Shown here in pieces: positions 34,263 to 45,516 of a stretch of 64,000 nt of DNA. Numbering within the stretch: position 1 is the stretch's first letter; each line of letters opens with the position of its first letter. The stretch is taken from contig NC_134509.1 of the NCBI RefSeq assembly GCF_027942865.1, positions 27,028,697 to 27,092,696 on the forward strand, read 5' to 3'. The notes under the pieces were generated by a model. That model saw only the letters and a program-made list of their open reading frames with translations. It searched no databases and had not been told where the DNA came from. This DNA comes from Odontesthes bonariensis (lineage: Eukaryota > Chordata > Actinopteri > Atheriniformes > Atherinopsidae). A program made the position numbers and the translations under genes.

Positions 34263-36720
34263 ACAATGATGGGAAGGTATTACACTGTAATTGCTCTCTT
34301 TGTTCAACTATTACACATTTTCACTGAAAACTGTGACAGCATGACATATGTTTACTGATGAGTGGGATCTATGATAAAAAGGAAAAAGTGGAAAGGATAA
34401 ACTGATTGGCTCCCCAATGGCACCAATAACAACAGGTGATGAACACGAAGGCGAGGTAAAAAAACTTTGTGATAAAAGAAAATATGTGATTTAACTGAGG
34501 TGATAAAAAGGCAGAATCCTTCGCTCATAAGACTGAGATCCTTCTGTTAAAGAGCCCATCTCATGCTGTTTGGCTTTACTCTTACTGCAGTGTGTTATTT
34601 TGTTTTTTAAATTTTGTACAAGTGAACAAAGTGAACAGCAAAAGTGTGTTACCATATCCTAAAATGCTCTGCCTGTAGTCCAGCTCCCTTTTTTATTACT
34701 CATCTACAGTGCATCACAATGAAAATAATTTCCCTGCCTGGAGGCAACTCTGGCATGCCTAAAACAGGGAATGAGCAGATGCCTCACAACTTACATTTTT
34801 GACCAGCCACTGTCTAATCAGTGGCCTGTGATAATGTACGGTATATATAAAAAAAGTTTTTTGGGTTATTTTCAATACACAGACTGTAATGCTCTTCTAA
34901 TTGGCTCCCCAAAACTAAATTGTGAATATGTAAATGACCACACTGACATTTTGGATTTTTAGTCAAATATAGTGATTGGGCACGATGTTATTTAACGGGT
35001 GAATTCCACTTTAATGTTTTTTCATAAAAATCTATTTTAAATCTTAATTTGTTAAAGGATCATTTTGGTTTATTTCCACTTGATATACTGACACTGTCCT
35101 CCTGTCCAAATTGCGATTATGTGGCCTAAAATTACATTCGAAGAATAAGTTGAATAAGTGATTGTGGGAGCTACTGCATGTAAAGGATAAAAATGGTGTC
35201 CATGATGGTACGATTGCATTGTAAAAATAATGTTTTATGGCCCTATCCATAAGTGTGTTCTCGCCCTAAACAAGTGATATTTTCAGATTGTGACCACATT
35301 CCTTTATAATATGTTGTGTTTACATGTAACCGAGGCAACTAGTAAAAAATAGTGTCTATGAGAATGATGGCCATGTTGTATAAAGAAGTATTTTCACCTA
35401 ACCATGATCAATTTATAACCCTAAATAAGTAATATTGCTGCCTAAATCCACCCAGGAAGTGACACAAGTGTTTTCGTAAATTGTTGTTGTATTATTGAAG
35501 GATCATATGTTGATCTTAATCTCACGTCACACTTAAAAAGCCCATGGCTGAAAGTTCAGCTCTTAGCTACTACGTCAAAGTCCCTCTTTCTTCCCTTCTT
35601 CCTTACAGTGCTTGGTGGCCTCTTAAACAAAATACTTGAAAATGACGTCAGCTCTGATGTGGAAATACTCATGAGTCGTGCTTCCCTTCCTCTCACTTCT
35701 ACTGTGGTACTTTTCAGGACACTGTTGTGAGTGGGATAAACAACCGACTTTCATGTCTGCTTCAGTTGGAGGGCTTGTGAGAAATATTTCCTATTGATTT
35801 AACAAACTTAGTCACCAGACTGTTACCATTGTACATCATTGGGCAAGTCAATGAGTGTGCCCCTGGTGTGCTTCCAAATGTGTGTGATCAAGAAAAAAAG
35901 TGCTGCATGTAGTGAATAAGAAACACTGGTGAATGCAAAACACGTTACAAAGCAATTTGTGGAACCCAGTGAAGGTTGTTGCTTACGTACAAACCTTTTA
36001 ACATTTTTAGCCACTTGCTTCCCTTAAACAAGATGACTGTCCTTGTTGTAAATAAATGGAAATTAAACTTTAATTAAAGAATGTTATTACATGCGATATA
36101 AAAGCAAGCACTGTTTGAATAATATGTGACTGTGTATTTAATAAAGCCCTTTTTGATTGATTTTGTAATCTTAACTGATGCAGTGGTGGTGTTTGGATTT
36201 CCAAGTTGAAATGACTGAAATAAGGATTTATGTGATGTTCTTTAAACAATTTGTACCATAAGGTTCACTTGCTACCTGATCATGACTTGAACAAAGCCTC
36301 CAAACATATGTTTGCTAAATAAAAGATTTAATTTAGATTTCAGAGCTTTCCTTTCCTTAGATTTCCTTCTTTTTTTTTTTTTTTGTTAAGTGAAAATGAA
36401 AAATTAATACTTTTTCATCCCTGTTGTCAAGATTTGGACTCGGTTTCTTGTATCAGTCTTGCTGTATATTGTGTGAAAACTAAAAACCTTTTAGTTTTAA
36501 GTTGTTAAGTGTTAAGCTGAGTCTGGGTATTCACAGACTGACGTGTAACCTCAAAGACAATGCAAGGAAATGGGAAGCCCCCAGTGCTCAGCCTAAACTT
36601 CCAGATGTTTCTCAGAACACCAATGTGAAAGTTGAGCCAACGGTGATTGTATTAATTCACAACTCAGGTCTGGAAGAACTAAATTTGGTCTGAGACGGAA
36701 AAAAAAGTGGATTCTAAATA
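34263..36720. other. Intergenic DNA and probable 5' flank of GIMAP-A
   Basis: 2.5 kb of AT-rich sequence. AATAAA signals occur near 36140 and 36320 but no gene ending there is recognised. The last few hundred bases probably include the GIMAP-A promoter and 5' UTR; no TATA box is convincing. Confidence 0.4.
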
Positions 36721-39267
36721 ATGGCTGAAGGTAAGAGGATCTCTCTGACTAAACACCAAACAGTATTCATCCTTATACTGTAGCACTGTGATGTGACATA
36801 TGGAGTAGAGCACAAAAGAGAAATGAAAACTAAATGCAAATGTTGATAATGATGATGGTAACTAATATTTTCTGTCTTTTCTTTCTCGCTGGTCTAATTT
36901 TGACATCATAGAAATACAACTTAGAGAAAAGAAGCCAAAAACTCTGCCTCGGTCTGATGGGTGTGGTCTGAATAACTTTGACGGTATGCTTTTTGATTCT
37001 TTCAATTCTCATGAAACCATCGTAATTTAACATATTTTCTCTAGATATGGTTACCATATTCCAATAAGGATTTCTAATTTAAACTATTTGCTATTGTTGT
37101 AAACATAAACCATAGCAAGGCTAATAGATAAGTTACATTTTTTTAGTTGCCATGTTGTGAAAAACTTCGTGTTTGTTCTTTCATCCATTTTTGATGCAAC
37201 TACAGAGAAAAAAGAGTCTAGTTTTATTTGTTACAAACATGTTTTATAGAGTTGGGCTTTGGGTTGTCCCCTTTCTCTCAGCCTGATGGATAAAAGCTCC
37301 TCCTGAACAATGGAAGCTGCTCTAAATGCTGTTGTTTCTCATTTAGGCACACTTGTATTAGAAAAGATCAAATAGTTAAATTTAAAAGAAGATAAGATTT
37401 AAATAGATTGCTCTTATAGTAGTTATATATTGAAAATTGTGCAATTATTTGAGTGTACGATGGTAGGTATTGATTTGAATGAAAAATGCTGAATGAAAGT
37501 TTTCCAGGTAAACAAATGATGGCAAAAAATTTTTAAATAATAAAAAAAAAAAATTTTTACAAAATGCTGTAATTTATCTGTTTGAGGTCTTTCAAAGAGT
37601 ATCTCCAAGTAGCTCCAAGATTTCTTCACTTTTAACCACGAATTTAACCTGTTTTTCACTCCCAGCACAATGATTCAGATGCTTATTTGGGACCTTTTGT
37701 GCCACCTTTTAACACACAGGGTACCCCTTTGACTGTGCAGGATAAAATGACAAATGCATTTGAGGGGTACTCTTGTGTGTATTACCTGCATTGTAATGGT
37801 ATAATAACATGAAGGGATGGTATGACACTGTATACTGCAGGCTGTGTATTCAGGTCAAATCAATCAGTCTTTCCTTTTTTTCTAGTGGTCATTGCAGTCA
37901 GTTTCAAGGCCTCCTTGTGAGATATTATGGTCATTAAACATGTGTTATATAGAGAAAAAAGTTAGCTGTGTGCACTCTTGTAGTGTGAAACCCTCACTGA
38001 AAATTAGCGTGTGCATCTGGCAGTTCCAACCGCATCAATGCCGATCTGGGTTGATAAATACCCGCAATTTCCATCGTCATTTGAAGGAGTTAAATGCAAA
38101 TTAGAGGCACTCAACAACCATATGTTTGTTGACGAAGGCGAGGTTTTGAGCAGTGTGAAAAGGGCGATACACACGTAGCTTCTTTATGCTGCTATTGAGC
38201 AAAAAAACTGCATGATGCCTCAACAGGGATTAGTTACGAGATAAAGCAAAGCACACTAAAAGAAAATACAAATATTTTTTTCCTTATATAACCCAAATAT
38301 TTCCCATAAATAAAACAATTTGCTGTCTACCATAGCTCTGGACTTGCCTGGAGGGCTGAGGATCGTCCTGGTGGGCAAGACTGGTTCAGGAAAGAGTGCA
38401 ACAGGAAACACCATCCTCGGAAGAGCTGCCTTCAAAGAGGACCCAAGCCCGGTGTCTGTGACCAAACACTGTGAAACACAGAGCGGGGAAGTGGATGGGA
38501 CTCCAGTCCAAGTAATTGACACTCCAGGACTGTTTGATACAGGCATCATGGAGGAAGAATTAAAAATCAGAATAGAGGAGTGTGTCAAGATGTCAATACC
38601 CGGCCCACATGCATTCCTTCTGGTGATCAGGCTTGGTGTCAGGTTCACAGAGGAAGAGAGGAATGCTGTGAAGTGGATCCAGGACAACTTTGGAGATGAT
38701 GCCTCCATGTACACTATCATGCTGTTTACTTGTAAGGATCAAGCTAAAGCTGACAATGCTCTGAAGGAGTGCAAAGAGCTGCGGAGACTATCGATTACAT
38801 TTGGACGCAGATACCATGCCTTCAACAACAACGACGCAGAGGACCGCGTGCAGGTCACAGAGCTGGTCAACATGATCAAAGACATGGTGCAGGATAACGG
38901 AGGGAAACACTACACAAATGAGATGTATGAGAAAGCCCAGAGGAAGCTGAAAGAGGAAGAGGACAGAAGGAAACAGGAAGAGGATGAGAAGAAAGAGGAG
39001 GAGAGGAAAATCTGGGATGCAGAGAGGGAAAAGCAGCAGAAGGAGAGGGAAAAGGTGAAAAAAGCTCGGATAAAGAATATACGAGTGGCCTCAGCTGCTG
39101 CTCTTGTTCTGGTGTTAGCAGGGGTGGTTATAGCTGTGGGAGCTGATCTACCCGTAGCTCTGGCTTTAGGAGGCCCTGCACTTGTCCTGGGAGTGCTGTG
39201 CGGATTTGCTGCCATTTTTATATGGAAGGGCATAAAATGCAAACCTAAAGCAAACAGTCCAGTTTAA
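36721..39267 (+). CDS. GIMAP-A: GTPase of immunity-associated protein family
   Basis: AIG1-type GTPase; GIMAPs assemble on intracellular membranes and affect lymphocyte survival (family knowledge). Main exon 38336-39267. Two small upstream exons fit splice signals and phase: 36721-36730 (ATGGCTGAAG) and 36912-36983; together 337 residues. Motifs: P-loop [24 protein letters not shown] for G3, the GIMAP box [19 protein letters not shown], and LFTCKD at G4 where many members have TRGD or TRKD. After the G domain comes a Glu/Lys/Arg-rich coiled coil (about 60 residues), then two hydrophobic stretches (AAALVLVLAGVVIAVGA and VLGVLCGFAAIFIW), suggesting a C-terminal membrane anchor or hairpin. If the upstream exons are wrong, an ATG at 38320 would be the start, but it lies in what looks like intron. 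Transcribed away from GIMAP-B and -C. Confidence 0.85.
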
Positions 39268-40550
39268 TCAGTCTGCAGTATTTGACACTAAATATACAAA
39301 TAAATGCAGATATAGACTAATAGGAAATAAAAATGCCATTGACAATACTATACTGTTTAGAACTATATAGATATTTATATGTATTGGTCTTTTGCATTGT
39401 GGTTCTAAAGATTAAGAGTTTTGAATCAGAGTTGCAACATCAGAAATATGTGAATTTAAAGGTGATGGTAATCAGATGGTATGAAAAACAAACCTTGTCT
39501 TATTTTACTTTGGTTTTGTTTTCACCCATTTCTTGTTTGAATGTAAGTTATAGTTGAATAAAAAAAATTTCTGGCACACAAGAAAAAGCACAATTTTTAT
39601 AAATATTTTTTTCTTATAGCTTCAACTTAACTTTATAATTGCTCAAATGTAATTTCTCTGCAGATAAATTGTGGCATGTTTATTAAACTATGACAGGCTG
39701 TTTTCCCATGCTTTATTATTAGTGACATGACAAGCTCAAAGGAAATGGGAAACAATGGTGAATGTACACTGACTGATTTCATACACGGGGGCAGCTTGAG
39801 CTACCAACATTGTCAGCACCGGCAGTCTGAGACAATAAGACCAAGAAACGCTTTAAACCAGTTGTTTCGGTGTTTAGGAGTAATACAGAGCAAGACATCC
39901 TGAATCTGAATCATTGTTCATGTACTTATATATGTACACCAGACCTTCAGTTGCAGCTTTCAGTATGAGAGTTCATACACCACATTACTGCTATATCCAG
40001 TCATGTTAAATGGTTGTACAATGAGATGTGGGTATAACTCTTAAATTGCAGTAATAACATCTTTCAAAACTTTGTTTGTTTCCACCTGTAAGGGCTGCAG
40101 TGGATGCAGTTAAAACTCCGGCTAGCCATAGAATCTATGCCTACTATCAGATGCTCCTCGAGGCCTAAGCTTTAGTTTTATTGTAATTGTATATTACAGA
40201 GTATGAAAAGTGTCATAAACCTTTACAATACAAGACTGAGGAGGGAAGTAGTGGGAACATAATGAATCTGTAGTCATTGGGTACATAGACATTAATGTTG
40301 TGTAATGTATAAGTTAGTTATTCTTATATTTCCAATACTATTTGAGGATCAATACAAGACATCTCGACATAGTTATATATATTGATGGTTTAAAGTGTAT
40401 CTTGTATTTCAGATCTGAAAGTTACTGATAAGTCCTGATAATGATGGACAATGATTAGATTTCTGAGTTTTGTGAGTCATAGTAATCACACCCAGGGACT
40501 CACATAAACTACGTAATTAAAAATATAGATAAATAAATGATATGCTACAT
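39268..40550. other. Intergenic DNA between GIMAP genes
   Basis: 3' flank of GIMAP-A, with AATAAA signals near 39299 and 39326. No further GIMAP coding sequence was recognised. Confidence 0.45.
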
Positions 40551-40790
40551 GTTCAATGCCAACACAATCGCATACTCGCCTTCAGTTTATGTCAGTCCCG
40601 TCATGTTGGTTTTGGATATCATTACCCCTATTCAAATTTCTGTCTTTATGTTCCAGAAATGTCAACGTTAGTGTGAAAACAAGCTGTGTGCACGGCTAAT
40701 TTCCATGAGCCATTTCGAGAATGGCATAACAGAGTAATATGTGGAAACCTGGAGATTTTTCATGTAAAACGGGCCTAATTAAATGCTCAT
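40551..40790 (-). pseudogene. Decayed GIMAP 5' end (exon 1 and upstream region)
   Basis: Aligns by eye with 42965-43215, the first exon and promoter of GIMAP-B: both have CATACTC(A/G)CCTTCAGTT, an ATG exon, CTATTTGAAT-like sequence, AAAACAAGCT and TTCCATGAG in order. The exon-1 equivalent reads ATGACGGGACTGACATAA, so it stops at once. The G-domain exon is not found to its left. Marks a lost duplicate between A and B. Confidence 0.65.
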
Positions 40791-42110
40791 CTAAGGGCAT
40801 CTAAAGCTCATCTTCAAATCTATTTCAGGGTTGTTATAAGACATCACAATATAATTATAAGATGTATCTCATATTTCATACCGGAAGGATGGCAGACAAG
40901 AAGAAAACTGACGAGTAATAATCATAATGACTGACAATAACACATACTTGTGATTTGATTCTTGGAATTTTGCCACCCAGGTGTCGCTTTATTGTTAAAA
41001 TTGTTAAGAGAGGAATACATAAAACCCAAATCAAAATGCTAAAAATACCAACAGCTGATAAAAATGACTTGTAAGCTTATTAGGGAGAGGTATTTTGTAA
41101 GAATACAGTTATGTAGTAGAGATGCCATCAAAAAACAATCACATCGAGTATCATATTCTGTGCTACTCTGCAAGATCAGCATCATTTGACTTTACTCTTG
41201 TAAAAGAAAGAACTAGCAGCAGTAGGCATTACTGATGACTGAAAGCCTGAATATTCTTGTTATGAAATTCTATGGTAAAAACTAAAAAAAATGGCTTTAT
41301 TATCAGCACATTGATTTGATTTTCTTACCAAAGATAGTCTGGAAACTAGAACAGTCTTTCCATAATGCAATTTTCTGCTAAGGCTGTATAGACAATAATC
41401 CAGAACCATTCCAAAATTCAACTGCTCCACTTAAAATTTACCTTTGAAGATTTCCTTTAGTCTTTGTTACAATCACCAACTATGAAAGGCAAACAAACAC
41501 CATATAAAGCATATCTCTGCCAGGGTTATGCCTCACTGCTGTCAGTAAATTTCACACCTGCCTGAGGAGAGCTGCCATGGTTACAGTTTCTCAAATGTTG
41601 TGGCAATACTGTCCCACAGGATCTTTTTCTGGTTACAACCACAGTTTTTTTTTGCAGTCGTCAGGTGAGTCTCAGGAGTCCTGACTGGGATTAGAAAAAA
41701 CATCATGCCAGCAGTTTTAGAGATTGTTGCTTTCATAACTGAGGTTTTTCCACTGATAAACATTTAGCATTGCATCAAATAATCATTTTCATAAATTCCT
41801 TATATATATTTATGAATATATATGATATGTATATATATGAAATGTAGTACAACTGAAGAATCTTTGTTTTCTACCAGAACACTTTCACACAGGTATATTT
41901 TATAACTGGAAATAAAACTTGAAAATCTCCTTAGTCTTTTCAAGCAAAATCATCTTCAGAATCAGAATATCCAGCATCTAATTTAAAAGAATAAAAAAAA
42001 GTCAGTTCAGTTGGTTATCGATAAAAGCAGACAACATGTGACAAATATGTCATATTGCACACGCAAAGGAGATACAGGGTGACTTAATAGGTTTCATTGC
42101 TCAACATGAC
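40791..42110. other. Intergenic DNA and 3' flank of GIMAP-B
   Basis: 41850-42110 is the 3' UTR/flank of GIMAP-B, clearly similar to 44080-44371 downstream of GIMAP-C but well diverged. The frame at 41581-41763 (minus) matches nothing known. Confidence 0.45.
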
Positions 42111-43013
42111 TTAGCTGTTGCTTGTTTGAAGTCTGTTCCACCACCCGACAACAGCAGCAAACAGTGCACCTCCGAGCATCAACATTAGGCGTCTGGTGAA
42201 TATCCCAGTACTTAATGAAGGGGCAGCTGCTGCTCCCCTCAAATAAGGACTTGCAGAGCTCAGATTGTCTCCAGACATTCTTCCCCATAATTTCCTCTGG
42301 GCCTCTTCATAGATGCTGCTTGTGTAGTGGCCCCCATTCATTTGCACGGTCATGTCGATTTGTTCAAACAGATCAGCAACCTGAGTGCGGTTTTTCATGC
42401 AAGTATTGTCAAAGACAACATACCCAGCTTTACATTCATCAGTGAGCTTCTTCAGATCAGCATTTTTATCCAGATATTCTTCAATGGTAGATTCCATGAG
42501 CTCATCACCCCTGGTGAAAAGCACTAGTGTATACTTAGCAGCTTCCTCCCCAAAGTTTTCTGTGATCCACTTGACAGCTTTCTTCTCTTCCTCTGTGAAG
42601 CGTATACCCAGTCTAACTACCAGCAGGAATATATGTGGTCCTGGGACAGACAGGATGATACACTTCTCTATTTCACATTTCAGCTTCTCCTCTTCAATCG
42701 ACGTGTCAAAGATCCCAGGGGTGTCGATGACACTCACAGCCCGATCATCAAAGTGGACAGTTTTTATGGAGCAAGTTTTTGTAACAGAGTTTGGAGACAT
42801 CTCTGCAGCAAAAGCTGGCTTTCCCAAGATGGTATTCCCCGTTGCACTCTTTCCTGATCCAGTCTTTCCCACCAGGACAATCCTCAGGTCCTTTACAACT
42901 GAAGAGTGAGAGAATATAGACTATTTAATTTGAACTCTTCAACGAGGCAGCCTGACACAAGCAGCTAATCTCAATGCAATGGCATACTCACCTTCAGTTG
43001 AGTCTAATGCCAT
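42111..43013 (-). CDS. GIMAP-B: GTPase of immunity-associated protein family
   Basis: Two exons on the minus strand, 42992-43013 (MALDSTE) and 42111-42898, with a 93-bp GT-AG intron; 269 residues. The G domain starts almost at once ([17 protein letters not shown]). Motifs: P-loop [29 protein letters not shown] box [23 protein letters not shown] at G4. Unlike GIMAP-A there is no long coiled coil; after QRKLW comes a short Ser/Ala linker and one hydrophobic segment ([17 protein letters not shown]), a likely tail anchor. The G domain differs from GIMAP-C at only four residues, while exon 1, intron and tail differ strongly. Confidence 0.9.
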
Positions 43014-44371
43014 CTTGTTGGTTTAAAGTATTTCTTGTCCAGTGAGTCCTGTTCGTTGTGCCTCTATTTGAATGTATGCCTGTATTTACCAGGAATTCTA
43101 ATGTTTATGTAAAAACAAGCTTTCTTCACAGTTATTTTCCATGAGTCTTCATGAAAATATTTTGGAATCACAAAAATATGAGTGCAGTCAACCTGAGAAT
43201 CTCTCCTGTAAGACCGGCCCAGTAATTTTTTCTTCTAAATTTAATGCAGTTTGAATTCAATTAAATTCAATGATACTTTACTGATCCCTAAAGGGAAATC
43301 ATATTGCTGCTGAATGAAATACTATTCAAGGTGTGCTACTGTTATGAATTGAAAATAAAACAGAATGAAAATCAGCTGACAAACATTTAGAAAGTTGAAG
43401 TGTAGCAGAGAGAGGTGTGGTGGAAATCTTCACAGAGATTAGATTAGTTTTTTTGTTTTGTTTTGTTCTGCTCTGTTGCAGCTTGGCAAATACTTAGCTG
43501 ATGATGTCACACACAACATTAGAAGGTTGGACAGAAGAACTCTCTCAGCACACAACAACATGGACAGAAACTCAGAGCCAAGTCAACAGATCAACAACTG
43601 GGGTGCAGAGACATTCCTTTTCAGTGACATGACCAGCATTCACCATCTGTTGTCAGCATGCACTGAAATCTCTCCTGCTTTACTGTTACATCTCTGTCTG
43701 CCCATATAGTCTTAAAGCTGAGCAGAGAGATGTTAGAGTTGTTCCTGCAGCCATGTCTTAGTGCAAAAGATGACATTAACATCCTGATATTCCTAATCCA
43801 TCCTCATCAGGGGTCCAAGTTCATCCGTTCTATCCTCCAGTGATCTCTCACTTCCCACCATGATCAAGGGAAAGACTGGTTTAAACTTCTTACTCTTTTT
43901 TCTCAGTTTTGTTCCTGCTCTGTATCATTAACATATCCAACATCCAAACAACTTTCCAGTTGCCATGGTTATGCTAAGGAATCTTTTTATGCTGAAGATA
44001 AAGGTTTTGCATGCATAAAATAACACTTTTCATAAATGTGCTTTTTAAAAAGATCTTTATTCACAAATGTAAAACTGAAGAATTTTTGTTCTCTACCAGA
44101 TTATTCAAATAACTTGAATATAGAGAATCAACATTCAATAACATGAACACTTTCACACTTTTATTTCTACTTTTACTTCTAGAAATAAAGACTACCTCAG
44201 TGTTTTACACACAAAATCATCTACAATCAGATTATGCAGCATGCGTATGCGCAAAAGACTCATAATAGGTTCAGTTGGTTATCATTAAAAGCAGGCAAGA
44301 TGTGGTGAATATGTCATATTGTATGCAAAGGAAAATCATGGCTGACTTCACGTGTCACTCCTCAAAATTAC
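43014..44371. other. Spacer between GIMAP-B and GIMAP-C with repeat fragments
   Basis: 43014-43215 is GIMAP-B promoter, similar to the remnant at 40551-40790. 43262-43310 (GATACTTTACTGATCCCTAA) resembles a fish retroposon tail. 43700-43900 also looks like a dispersed repeat. The frame at 43458-43709 is not recognised. 44080-44371 is the 3' flank of GIMAP-C. Confidence 0.45.
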
Positions 44372-45316
44372 TTAGCTATTATTTGTTTTAGGTCTGTTCC
44401 ACCATCCGATAGCTGAAGCAATCAATGCACTTCCAAGCATCAACATAGGGCGTCTGGTTACTACTTCCTTAGCTGCAGAACTTAAGACTGGTGCAGCTGC
44501 AGCTGCTGCTCCAATCACATAAGGACTTGCAGAGCTCAGATTGTCTCCGACCTTGCGCCACCATAATTTCCTCTGGGCCTCTTCGTAGATGCTGCTTGTG
44601 TAGTGGCCCCCATTCATTTGCACGGTCATGTCGATTTGTTCAAACAGATCAGCAACCTGAGTGCGGTTTTTCATGCAAGTATTGTCAAAGACAACATACC
44701 CAGCTTTACATTCATCAGTGAGCTTCTTCAGATCAGCATTTTTATCCAGATATTCTTCAATGGTAGATTCCATGAGCTCATCACCCCTGGTGAAAAGCAC
44801 TAGTGTATACTCAGCAGCTTCCTCCCCAAAGTTTTCTGTGATCCACTTGACAGCTTTCTTCTCTTCCTCTGTGAAGCGTATACCCAGTCTAACTACCAGC
44901 AGGAATATATGTGGTCCTGGGACAGACAGGATGATACACTTCTTTATTTCACATTTCAGCTTCTCCTCTTCAATCGACGTGTCAAAGATCCCAGGGGTGT
45001 CGATGACACTCACAGCCCGATCATCAAAGTGGACAGTTTTTTTGGAGCAAGTTTTTGTAACAGAGTTTGGAGACATCTCTGCAGCAAAAGCTAGCTTTCC
45101 CAAGATGGTATTCCCCGTTGCACTCTTTCCTGATCCAGTCTTTCCCACCAGGACAATCCTCAGGTCCTTTACAACAGGAAATAAGGAGTCTGTAGAAAAA
45201 GCAATAATTTCATGAATAATATGAGGTGTTGGGTTTTGAGTCAACTCATCTAAAAAGCATGCGTATCCCCTGCTCGAAAGTAGAAAATACTTGCCTTCAT
45301 CTGAGATTATTCCCAT
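44372..45316 (-). CDS. GIMAP-C: GTPase of immunity-associated protein family (GC-AG intron)
   Basis: Minus strand. The whole span is one open frame of 314 residues, but it is best read as two exons, 45295-45316 (MGIISDE) and 44372-45189, giving 279 residues. The donor is GAAG|GCAAGT, a strong GC-type donor, and the acceptor is TTTTTCTACAG. The intron (105 nt) is a multiple of three without stops, so retention would add 35 residues just before the G domain. The P-loop, [13 protein letters not shown] box and TRGD are as in GIMAP-B. The tail after QRKLW differs from B (an Ala/Val-rich linker and hydrophobic [16 protein letters not shown]). The exon-1 context matches no other copy in the window. 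Confidence 0.88.
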   Translation of the reverse strand: MGIISDEGKYFLLSSRGYACFLDELTQNPTPHIIHEIIAFSTDSLFPVVKDLRIVLVGKTGSGKSATGNTILGKLAFAAEMSPNSVTKTCSKKTVHFDDRAVSVIDTPGIFDTSIEEEKLKCEIKKCIILSVPGPHIFLLVVRLGIRFTEEEKKAVKWITENFGEEAAEYTLVLFTRGDELMESTIEEYLDKNADLKKLTDECKAGYVVFDNTCMKNRTQVADLFEQIDMTVQMNGGHYTSSIYEEAQRKLWWRKVGDNLSSASPYVIGAAAAAAPVLSSAAKEVVTRRPMLMLGSALIASAIGWWNRPKTNNS

Positions 45317-45473
45317 CTTTTTGCAGAGAGAAAGAACTGCTGTTAAACCACAAAAATCTGACTTTGTATGGCTCCAACTTCTTTGCCTCTGATCTCAAAA
45401 TGTCTGTTTTTCTGTGTGCGGCTATAGTTGCCCCTCCCTCTTCCCCAGTCTCTCACTCAACCACTGTTCCAGT

Positions 45474-45516
45474 GAAATGAAACTCACCACTGTGGCTACA
45501 CAGGAAACGAAACTCA
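45474..45516. promoter_or_regulatory. Pair of ISRE-like motifs upstream of GIMAP-C
   Basis: GAAATGAAACTCA (45474-45486) and GAAACGAAACTCA (45504-45516) lie 30 bp apart, about 160-200 bp upstream of the GIMAP-C start. Each has two GAAA units, the second in the GAAACT form, as in interferon-stimulated response elements, but with one spacer base where the consensus has two. Suggestive only. Confidence 0.35.

Noticed and set aside
34092-34307. Ser/Pro/Leu-rich minus-strand frames
   Set aside because: Antisense shadow of the Glu/Arg-rich coiled-coil part of the GIMAP pseudogene.
41581-41763. Minus-strand 60-codon frame beginning MFISGKTSVMK as a GIMAP P-loop
   Set aside because: SGKTS looks P-loop-like by chance, but the surrounding sequence lacks the GxxGxGKS context and all later GIMAP motifs.
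42215-42909. Plus-strand frames opposite GIMAP-B (and the equivalents at 44491-45215 opposite GIMAP-C)
   Set aside because: Antisense shadows of the GIMAP coding exons; they recur in both copies only because the exons are nearly identical.
43458-43709. 83-codon plus-strand frame between GIMAP-B and -C
   Set aside because: No recognisable domain, and the neighbouring sequence looks like dispersed repeat fragments.
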